In this document: piece by piece, positions 23,401-35,400 of the stretch | Numbering within the stretch: position 1 is the first letter of the stretch | Layout of the letters: each line of letters opens with the position of its first letter | NCBI GenBank assembly: GCA_947247005.1 | Contig: OX365957.1 | Span: forward strand, 8,652,817-8,716,816 | Source of the DNA: Spisula solida | Lineage: Eukaryota > Mollusca > Bivalvia > Venerida > Mactridae | DNA: 64,000 nt | Reading direction: 5' to 3' | Translations under genes and position numbers: made by a program | The notes under the pieces: generated by a model | The model's database searches: none | Seen by the model: only the letters and a program-made list of their open reading frames with translations | What the model was told of the DNA's origin: nothing

Positions 23401-26400
23401 AGATTACTACAAAATTTAAGGTCTAAGTGCTGATAAGCCCAACCCCATTAAAGTGTTAGTGCTGCATTCAAGCCTCTGTAGTAACGGAATGCGGTCATTT
23501 TCTTGGCATTTTGGGTCTTACACGTTATGGTAATAAAAATGGGATAAAAATGCCAATGTTAATCTAGCCACTTTGGCCCCGCTAATAGGTTTTATCAGTT
23601 ATCTTGAAAACGACGTCATTTTGGCAATGCGTATCAAATGCAAGACATCAAGCTCCGAACTTTAGAAGCAGATAAGATGGTATTTTATTAATTGCACAAC
23701 GTTTTCTTCCTCGCTTTTGTACATATAATGTTAGACGGACATCAAAATCAATTCATTTGCCCTTAGCTAAGTTTGAGCAGTATATATGATTCGTCAACGC
23801 TAAATGGACTACTGATACCTGAAGACCATATAAACTGTTCCTCATGATCTCTGTCGCTAAGTCCAATCCAAGCTGGATGTCCGTATGCTTGTACGTAATT
23901 GTATAGCAATGCGTTCTGTGTTATCGATAGTACTGTTGCCAAATGACCACCATTTTGCTTACACGTATTTTCCGCGATGTCCCAGGTGAGCCTTACTGGT
24001 ACAAACCCGAAACATTTTCCTTCCGTTACATCGATAAAGGCCGTGCCTCCGTCCACTTGCATTGTCTGTAATACGTTGTCAGGACATACACGAGGCCCTA
24101 AAATCGAATGATGTATGAAATGTTACAAACAAGATGATGTCTAAACGAATGCATGCCCAAGATTCTAGAGTCTTGTTATTAAGCGAAAACATTGTAACGA
24201 TTGTTTTCACAATTTGCTAGAACGAAAACTTTGTTAGAATGAATGCGTAATTTCTGTAAATCGAAAGATTAGTTAAATATAAAAGGGGTAAACTAGTTTG
24301 CAACGGAACAACCATACAGACAGACCTGTTGCTGCAGCAACAAAAGAAAACTTTTATTTCTTTAATTCTAGTGGCCCTGACGTCCAAATATTTTGCAAAG
24401 AGGGTACACACATGTAAGACCATTACAGGAACGTTTTACAATAGTAATGCATTAAGTTCTGTTCAGAAATTTTATCTAAGAAAGCGTCCAAGTAAAGGTT
24501 TGAAAGACATTCAACTAGTCCATGACAATGCGTCCGCCCATAAAAATTATCACTCAGTTTAAGCCCCCGCCCTACTCTCTAGACGTGATGTGAATTTTTC
24601 CTACTCCTCAAGATCAAGAAAAAGCTCGCTTGGAGGCGTTATGCAAATAGATCTGTCCTTGGTTATGCAATTCATCAGTGGTTCAACAGTATACCAAAGG
24701 CAGACAACTTTGCGACAATTAGGTCATGGATAGAGAGACTGCTTCTACACAAAGCGGCATGAATACTACTTTGAAGAGATGACATAAATATTGTTGGTAT
24801 CAAATTGATGATAAAGTCATACACAGACCTGTGACATAATAAATTATATTAAAGCGCCCTTGTTTTCATTGAATATATCACTTAGTATCAAATTGTATGG
24901 GGTGGCCAATTAGAAATACGGCGGAGTGTATGTTAATTAACCGGCACATTTGTTATAACGCCGTTATTCAATTAGATACCATAAGATTGGAGTTGTAGTT
25001 CATGGGTATGTTCGACAATGCGATATAATATGCTTGGTATTGGTTAATGCTTATAGAAAATGGTCAGACTTTTTCTAAAACAATTACCGTTAGATTGTAA
25101 AGTTGTCGTTGGTGGTGATGGCGTTGTCTGGATGGAAGAAATATGACCACTCACAGCAGCTGAAAGTATTACACTTTAATTATATATTTGGACTGTTTCA
25201 AAAAAATTGTACAAAGCATACTTTTTGTTCATTTTATTTATAACCACAGCAACATTATTAATGTCCAATTCATGATCTATGATTACAAATTTTAGTCTGC
25301 GTGTCAAATTTCAAGCGAATCAGTCATTGTTCAATCAAAGCACTGAGTGCAGGTGGGAGGCTTTATGGTTGCTGCTATTAAAGCTCAAACCTACTTTACA
25401 CGTTTTATGTTCGTTTTCTTACTGCCGATCTGATCAAACATCAAAATAGGCTTATGCGACTTTATAGGCATGTTGCATATATAAACGATTGCAAAAGGGT
25501 ACATTTTATTTGGCAAACATGTCTTTTATGCGAATATCAAAATCGGCAGTAAAAAATCATAAGCGCCTGTTTATTAGATTCTACAGTACGCTTACAGTAA
25601 ACACTGACCGAGCGCAGATGGATTCCGATACCGAGACGCTAGTACAATGTATATATATGGTACTACACTATACGATTACATAACCGATAACAGGCATTGC
25701 AGACGATACGAGGGTAAAAGCTATTCATTCATAATAGCAAATTGATTACGTGACTCTGTTCTGGAAGTAGTTATTTTCTGGACTGTTATTTGGTTAAAAC
25801 AATTACGTCTACATTGAATTATTTACGTTTAGTCTAAATTAACACGTTGTTTATTTATAAAGGCCCTATATTTCAGTGTCTTCTAGTTGGTTGCTGGTGT
25901 TATACGTTTAAATAACATGTAAATACTTCGGAACTACATGTACTTCGCTTAGTCAATAGTGTATATTCTAAAAATAGCTTCTTACAGAACCTTCAATATA
26001 AGTTCTAAAAATAGCTATAGAGGCGGGACATATGATGAACACGTCATTTTCATATTATGAAACAAGTCCGATATGGCCCCAGTGTAGTAATTTTCTACAA
26101 AAATATCGATTTAACGAACAGTTTCACAAGAATTGTTGATCTTAGAATAAACAAATGTTGCAGATTGAATTTAATAAGTTTAAACATTTGGAGAAACATA
26201 TGTAGCAGTATTGGGAATGTTGACATGTTCTGGAACTACTTGAATGCGGATTCACATAGCAGCCTAAAGGCGGTTAATTTTGTATTAAGAAATAGGCAAT
26301 GGTAGTAATGAGAGGCTTATAGCCTCCCAAAAATGTTATGCCTGAAAAATATGTAAAAAATGTAAGGAGTGTAACAAAAATTTGGGAATGTTTCGTACAA

Positions 26401-29400
26401 CATTGATATTATAAGCTTTATCACATTCATAATAGCCTTCTAGGCAACAATATCTTTCTTTTGCTAAATCAACTAAAGTATTTACTACATGTAGCTAATT
26501 ATACAAAGGAAATATCTTTGATTCAATTTTTTATATTAAATAAATACCTAGGAGGAAAGACAGGAGCTATTTATTTTGCATAAAACAAACATGCAAATGT
26601 CAATGAAATTCATCTTTATGAAACCTGTTGGCCAAAAACTCATATATATTGCGTTAATTGTATATAGACATATGTCTGTTTGTTAATCAAATGTTATCTC
26701 TGTAGTGATTATAGCACAGTAATAGGACCTACCCCTGTTTGTAAGGAGTGTAACATTTGATATTTGGGTTAGGATTATTTTTAAACCAGTCAGAGGTATA
26801 AGCATCAATGACTATTTCCTGGTAAAACCAGCCTTAAAGTATACATAGGTGACACACAATATTTGACTGCATGCACATTTGGTCAGATATTGGTCAACAA
26901 TTCCATGTCAGGAGTGTAACGCATTTTATTTGATTTTGAGCTTCGAGTATTTAGAGCAGCTGCAGAAAAACCATTGACTCCAATTTATCTAGAGGGCCAA
27001 ATCTTTCTTAAGATACGTTATTACAACAATAAAAAACATCTTATAATAGTTTTGATCAACAAAAACTAAAGAAAAATGCATAGCCATATTTTTAAGCAAT
27101 ATTGGATGTTACCAATATAATTCAGAGGAAAACTACTTAAGTTTATTAATGTCATGAAAAGCGTGTAAACTTAAATATAAACATTTCTAAGTTCAATGAT
27201 GACTTGCATTTGTAAAACTGAGATGTTTATAATATGTTTGTTTGCATGATTTAAAGCTACGTGTGCCGTTACACTCCTTACATCATTTAAAGTGCTAAAA
27301 TGCGAAATAAATACATCAATATCTCAAAGGTCAATGGCACACTTGGCATTCGAAGGTTTTAAAAGGACATAATTTAGGTTGTCGATGTCATAACTAAATG
27401 ATTTTAATGTAAGATTTGAACATAATGTGACACATGTTCACTACTACCAGACGGTGCACCGTGCGAAACAATTACGTCAATATCTTGAAAGTCAAGGTCA
27501 CACTTCGAGTTCGAAGGTAAAAAAATGGGCATGAATGAGCTTGTTCATGCCATAACTGAATGATTTAATGTAAGATCTGAAAACAACGAGCCAAACACGG
27601 TCACTACTACCAGACAGTCATGCGAAATAATTCATCAAAATCTCACAGGTCAAGATCACGCTCGGAACTCAAAGGTATAAAATTGGCATAATTTAGCTTG
27701 TCAAGAGCATAGCTAAATAATTTATATTGTGTTTTAAAAATGATGTTTCACAGTATTTACTATACCCGGACTGTGTGTCATGCGAAACACTAACCTAATT
27801 ATCTCAATGGTCAAGGTCTCACTGGGATTTTAATAGTAACAAATTGCCATAGCTTGTCATGAGCATAAGTATATCACTTATTTTGTAATGTGAAATAATG
27901 CAGCACACATGTTTAGAACTACCAGACAGTGTGTCATGCAAAACAATTATGTTAATACCGCAAAAGTCAAGGTCACACTTGGAGATCAAAGATAAAAAAC
28001 GGCCTTTATTTAGTTTGTCCAGACCATAACTAAATCATTTTCGTGCGATTTTAAAATAACCTGGCACAATAAGATAATGTTCCATGTAAAACAGTTACTA
28101 GTACTTCAATATCTCAAAGGTCAATGTTACACTTAGTTCAAATGTCAATTCATGTTGTCTGGACCATAACTGTGCAATTGTTGTTTTTATTATGGAATAC
28201 AGTTAGGGCCATCGTGGTTACACATTAAAATCCAGAGGGCGACAATGCAATGGTGCGATGGCGACGGTGCGATGGCGATAATGCGCTGTCGACAACGCGA
28301 CAGTACGATGGCGACAATACGATAATACGATTGCGACAACGCGCGATAGTACTACGGCGACAATGCGATATGACTATCGTACTGTCGCCATCGTACCATC
28401 GCATTGTCGCTATCGTACCATCGCGTCATCGTTCTGTCGCATTGCATTTTCGCACTGTCGCCATCGCACTATCGCGCCTACGCACCGTCGCCATCGCATT
28501 GTCGCACCATCGCATCGACGCCATCGCACCGTCGCATCGTCGCATTTGTCGCCATCGCACCATCGCGCCGTCGCACTGTCGCCCTCCGTAAAAACCCGAT
28601 CTGTGACAAACTATATGCCGATCTGTAAAGTATTTTTAAAAGTGGCTCAATCTAGGAAAAAATACGATGTGTTCATGTGTACCGGAAGGCGATAGACGAC
28701 AATGCGACAGCACGATGGCGACAATACGACAGCATGATGGCGACGATGCGACAGTGCGGCAACACGATGGCAACAATGCGACAGCGCGACAATACGATGG
28801 CGACATCGCCACAACGCGATAGCACGATGGCGACAATGCTACAATACGATAACGACAGTACGACAACGCGATTGTACGATGGCGACAATGCGATAGTACA
28901 ATGGCGACAGTACAATAGTCATATCGCACGTCGTCATCGTATTATCGCATTGTCGCCATCGTACTGTCGCGTTGTCGCATTGCGGCCATCACACCATCGC
29001 ATTGTCGCCATCACACCATCGCATTGTCGCCATCGCACCTTCGCATTGTCGCCGTCTGGATTTTAATGTGTAACCACAATGGCCCTAACGGTATTCCGTA
29101 TTTTATGGATGTGGTTTGATATACATCTGTTGACAAAGCGGTATGTGGGATATTTAGTCACTCTGTAGTAGTTCTAGTTGTTTTCAAACATCCGATCAAT
29201 AGTATATGTTGGCGCTACCTTTACGTTGCCGTTTCACTAAAATATCGGAGTTTAGAAATGTATTAGTGAGACTACTGCAGTGCTGGTTGAAGTCAATTTG
29301 GAGTTGCAGAATTTTTACCTTTAAAACGTTTACACAAGATTGTTGTAGTTTTAGTAAATGATTTCTGTAAGCAGTGTAACATTTAAATGGCCATTGTCCC

Positions 29401-32400
29401 CTACAATATAGTTTATTGTAGTATTCCATTTTTTTACTTCGTTGAAATTGTTTCATTACCCAATAGTCGTAATATCTAAATAGAAATGAATGCAAAAAAC
29501 TGGATACTTTTTCAAGGCATCCTTGATAAATGTGTAATTTAGCGACTCGCGGAATATTAACATTTCTAAGTATTTAGGGCTTAATAAGACCATATAACAC
29601 ATCACATTTACTTGTTTTGTATTCCTGTTACAAGCTACTTTAGAGACAATATAAGTCAGTAAGACAAATTGATGTCAACTTGATATAACATTATTATAAT
29701 AATTGACAGGGTTTTTCAAATGACCATCAATGTTTGAAAGTTACAGTTAGTAACCAAAAACGTTTTACGCTAAGCAGGGATATGATTCATTTCATATAAT
29801 TATCTTTATCTCATTAATTAAAAACTACATTACATTTTGTTGCAATACAAAAAATCAGTAAGCTGTTCCTTATAAAATGAGTAATTTTAATGCAAAAATA
29901 TAATTTTGGGGCATGTTTTCAATGCAATACTTCACAAAGAAAGGCCTGACTTTGGTCAAGTAGTCATACTGAAACAAAAAACATGGTTATCAGTATTGAG
30001 TTTGTTACATGTTGAAAATTTTGTAGCCAGGTAAAAAAAGGTCAACACATAAAAATTGTATATTACCTTCCCATTTCCATGTCCTGTAACTATGATGTTT
30101 ATGCATTATTTCTCACTAAATTATTTCACGATCTGACTTTATTAAAACTTTGATGTTTCAAACCACGTTGGTACCATTTTTGTTGAAACAGCCCATTTAA
30201 GACCAACACATCATTAATAGAGTATTGGAGGGAATATAGCCTAAATTGATAATACAATACTAGTACAACGAAAGTTCGTTCATAGATTCAAACATCACTC
30301 AATGGTACATCGTACACGAGATACAAGTTTATCACATACATACCGTGATATTCCATGTGAGAATAAATGACGGAACAATGTTCTCCAACATGTGTAATAA
30401 CATGCCTGACGTCACCACCTTTTCGGCACGAAAACGTAACGTCACCAGCTTAAATACGTTCTTATTGACGTTGTATTGATTCGGTAAATATGGTAATGTG
30501 ATAAAAAGAATCCGTCATTCGTTCTCTTTGAGATCAACATTTCTTAAACGAGTATAGGTTATTAAGCGAGCTTTTGGCAACTCATGACGGATTCTATATT
30601 TATCATTATTGATAATTATCACATAACATGCGGTCCATGAGTGTCGTATATCCGTGACGTAAATATCGTTCGTCACTCCCATACCGTGCAATAAATATGT
30701 AAATTAGCTTGACGTGACGTTAGCCAATCCATGCATTGATTCATCACTGACGTCAGGATAACATCAACGTCACCATGACGTCGCGCTGATTGTACCGCTA
30801 AATTTTGGCTGAAACATATGCAGCGCACATCATCCTTCTGAACAATATTGAGCGTTTTCTAAGGTTATGCGATAAATAGAGTTTATTATACTCGTCGACA
30901 AAAACAATATGACACTCGGCAAAGCCTCGTGTCATATCATTTTGTCAACTCGTTTAATAAAACTCGTATGTAATGAACACTCATGCAAGATCCTCTATTT
31001 AATATGCAAGCACTTTCGAGCATTTATACTGTAGATGGAAGACAATTACCGAATTCACAAACCATCGCATAAAACATATAGCAGATAGTATTTTTCCATG
31101 TTCCTGAAATTGGATCCATAGCTGCACAATCCCCTGTTCCGTTTCCTGTTTGCCAATTAGTGTACGTCAGCTGTGCCCCTTTATATTGAAAATAAAACAG
31201 TTATTAAGTAAAATGTGTACGATAAGAAGGAATTAATTATTTTAAAAATACAAATGCATACAATTTACACGGTTACGCAATTATCTGAATCTTCACTATG
31301 ATGTTATTGAAAGATATGTAAAAATTTCATTTTATTTACATAATGAAAATATTCTAAAATACTAGAAACAAATCATTCAATCATATACACAAAAATTCAC
31401 GAGTTTTAAAATACCATTTTTTAAGTAATCTTTAATCGTTTACAATGTTGAACATTGTTACATTATGTTTTCCGGTAATTCCATTTGTTCATATAATCAT
31501 ATTTGCGAAATATATGTAAATCCATATCACTATTTTAGATGTATGAGAGTTCATCATTTTAATACCCAAATGACATAGAGAAATACGAACTACATAACAC
31601 TAAACTACACAGCCCTTCGGACGCAAGTGTAAATATAATTCCCAAAACAACGCATTTACAAGAACATATGGCGAAAATTAAAGTATCACTTAACCTTATA
31701 CGTGGGTCATTCAATAAATTCGTAGACTGTGTTAATCATTTTAACATCCGATGGTACAGAGAAAAACAAACTACATCACGTCAAACTACAGCCTTTCGGA
31801 CACAAGTGCTGAAAATATTGCGTGAAACAACGCATTTTTAAAGAAAATATGGCTAAAATATAAATATCACCATACCCGTACCACCACACACCGCAATTTA
31901 TGATCTGACGTCAGCGACGTTATTGACGCTTTGGTGATTCTCAAATGGAAGCCCGAAATGAAATTATGTTATTAACATTGAAATAAACATAAACCTTCAC
32001 ATTGTATATTATTTAACATATCTTCCACAATATCTTATGTAGTCTAAGTTAAGGATTAAGGCTTGGCATAATGGTTGTATATTAATATGAAACACCTCGC
32101 ACATTTCGACGGACGTTGCGTGAAACGTCACTATGTTTGCCTATCTGCACATCCATGTACCGTTTTAAATACCATGCTGCACTTCAGAAATTTGTTTTTG
32201 CCACTTAAAGACAATACCACTGCATGCTGTATGTTCTCATACCGCTCTTTGTAGCAGCTCTTGTGTGTCTGCTGTGTTTTTCCAAGCCCATGCACAATTC
32301 AATAGTCGTATGAATTTCCTCGCGTAAAGAAATAGGCATTTTGACGTTATTTAAAACGCGACTCGCCTTGATAAAACAGTTTTTAATTCCCACTTCGACG

Positions 32401-35400
32401 TCCAAATAACTTCATACTTGCATGAAATACCGAGATAATATTTTGTAATAATCTGGCAAAAATATCGGAATGTATATTAACTTAAACGGAATTTATATCT
32501 AGTTGAACAAATGGAAAAGGCACGTTACGTCGGTCGGGGGTGGTAACGCGTTTCCATGGTAATACAATGGCTGATGACATGTTATTAGTTTGCATTATTG
32601 AAGATAAATTTGCATTTGACTGTTGGTAATAAGTTACTGTATGTAATGTTATAAGAATTTTTTGTTAAAACGCAATAATAATGAAATGAGAACGATTGTC
32701 TACGAATATATTGAATGACCCTCGTATAGTGTAATTTAATGATTAAAGTAAGACATAAAGACTGTGAAGTTATATTATGCATGTTAATACAAGTAACTAC
32801 AATTAAGAATATTTTGAAAAAAATATTTAATAAGGGGTGTTTTACCACACTTATTTAAAGGCAATCTGACTTAAGTACTTGATCTTCCTTACCGGTAGAT
32901 CTGATAACGAGACTATACGAGTTTGTATTTTCGGAAATTGGAATTTCCACTTTCGCTATTTATATCTACAAAAATGTATTTATAGTTCAGCCAATCATAT
33001 TGCACGTTACATTGGTACTTCGGTCGTATAAAACACGGTAAATTACAAATAAAACAGTTGTCCACAACTATAGTCTGCTTTTATGGAGTAATCCTGATTA
33101 ATTCGGCCATTGTAGTACAGATAATTTGATATAAATACAATGTTGATTATCAATCGTGAAAGCTCGGCCATTTCCGCTTATCTCCGGTTAATATTGCAGT
33201 CCATAAAGACCGAGATGATCAGAACGAAATCGGCGCGTAAGATGCATGTGTTCGTGATAACTATCGAATTTAAAAATAGAATCAAATCTCTTTTAGAATC
33301 GTGAAAAAAAGGCGCGGATTGGCTAATGGGAAAGGTCGCCTGAGGTGACCTTGAATTGGCCGACGTCAGATCCTCATGCGTAGCGGGTTTGAGGATATGA
33401 TTTTAATTAGATTGATTTAAAGGGAACAAAACACTTACGATCACAAGGGCCTGTATTAACAAAGGTTCCTAGATATTTTCCAAACACATTTTCTAGGTTA
33501 AAAAGAAAAACATTTAGACTTAGATTTTAAGTTATCTTTGATAATTCCACATGATTTCGTGGACTAATCAAGATATTTCCGTAAATTTCCTAAACAGTTA
33601 TTCAACAAACGGTGAAAAATTGTCATTCTCAGACAAACAAATATCTAAGAAGTTATAGTCAATACGGGCCATTTTGAAAGTATATATAATTCAACCATCG
33701 ATACCTGACGACCAAACAAACTGATTATCTTGAGTCTTGTCTCTAAGACCGATCCATGTGGGATGACCGTACGTTTTGATGTAACTGTGCAACATTTCGT
33801 TCTGTTTTATGGAGGTTATTGTTGCTAAATGACCACCATTATTTTGACAAAGACTTTCAGAGTATTCCCAAGAATGCTTTGATGTAACAAACTCGAAACA
33901 TTTTAGTGCTGTTTTGTCGATGAAAGTCGTACCGCCGTCTGTGTGTGTGGACTGGATTACGTTGTCTGGACACACTAGAGGTCCTGTGGAAATAAGAAAT
34001 ATCAACTTAATAAGAATGACAACATTGCCAAAAGTTGCAACACAAAAAAACTACTAAACTCTTTATGTTACTACCTCTGTATATTATAATTATATAATTA
34101 TACACTTCCTATATTTGGTGCTTGTATGTTTGATATTACTTGACCCTTGATTATAATTAGCAGTTTTGTGTTAGTTGTAGGATGCAAATTTGTTTTTTAA
34201 ACAGAAGCTTGAAATAAATCCAATACTCCCTCTAAAATGAACTAGTTTGCTCTTTTACGCAGATGTGTTCAAATACTATTTTGGTAGTGTAGTCATCATG
34301 ACTACCAAAATAGTGCGGTTTTGGATTGACACTCTGCTTCACAAAATACATAAAGCGATGATGTTAACAAACCATTCGATGAAGCTGATACTGATGATGT
34401 TGTAACGACATGCTTTGTTGTTGTTGTTGATGACTTTGGAGCTGTAGTAGTGGAAGAAAGCGACATCGTTATAGTTGTTTTCGGCTGAGGCGTAGTTGTA
34501 CTTGTCGGTTGAGGCGTTGTTGAAGTTGTTGTCGGCTGAGGCGTTGTTGAAGTTGTTGTCGGCTGAGGCGTTGTTGAAGTTGTTGTCGGCTGAGGCGTTG
34601 TTGAAGTTGTTGTCGGCTGAGGCGTTGTTGAAATTGTTGTCGGCTGAGGCGTTGTTGAAGTTGTTGTCGGCTGAGGCGTTGTTGAAGTTGTTGTCGGCTG
34701 AGGCGTTGTTGAAGTTGTTGTCGGCTGAGGCGTTGTTGTTGTAGTTGTTGTTGTTAGCTTTGTTGTAACTGAATATAAACATTATGTAATATTCTATCGC
34801 TCAATTAGTCATACTATCTATGTCTGACTCTAATTAACGTAATAATACCTTCAACATTTATATAGAACTCTTATCGAATGAAACAGAAAAGATAGTCAGA
34901 AAATTAAGCATTTATATATATAAAGCATTTTTAATACGCAATAATAATAACTACATATAAGGTATTTTTTTCAAATTTGTATAATGATGTTATGAACCTA
35001 AATTTGTACATATTGTGCTGTAACATGTGTATTTGTACGTATGTACATGGTGTATGTGTGCGAATGGGTGGGTGTGTGTGAGTGTGTTTGTTGTGCGTGT
35101 GTGTGGTGTGTTTGGTATGTGTGATGTGTGTACGTGTGTGTACACTTTAATATTTGTATTGTATATATGTTATGTATGTCCTCATGGGTCTGTGACCTTC
35201 TGGAAAGTCAAATAAATTATCTATCTTTATATATTCTCCGGATTATGGTGTTAATATAATTGCAGTTTGAATTAAGGTAAAACAAGCATTGAGTTTGAAG
35301 AGAAACACTGTTTGAATCATATATGTATACTTCTCCATTTGTTATCTATATTTGCCCCGTACGTATGAACCAATTTTTACTACAGACTTATCACAGTATG

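Noticed and set aside
28250..29066. Several overlapping 70-130-residue ORFs rich in Arg, Ser, His and Ile
   Set aside because: All derive from the 14-mer repeat of the foldback element and occur on both strands.
31024..33983. Treating each CTLD exon pair as a separate single-domain gene
   Set aside because: Only one signal-peptide exon lies between 17 and 44 kb, linker exons 7 and 10 join in phase on both sides, and the full chain closes on one stop. Separate isoforms remain possible.
34339..34782. 147-residue Asn-rich ORF (NNFNNASAD repeats) and the plus-strand AEALLKLLS ORF
   Set aside because: The 27-bp repeat keeps several frames open. Splice phases of both neighbouring exons select the TTTSTTPQP frame.
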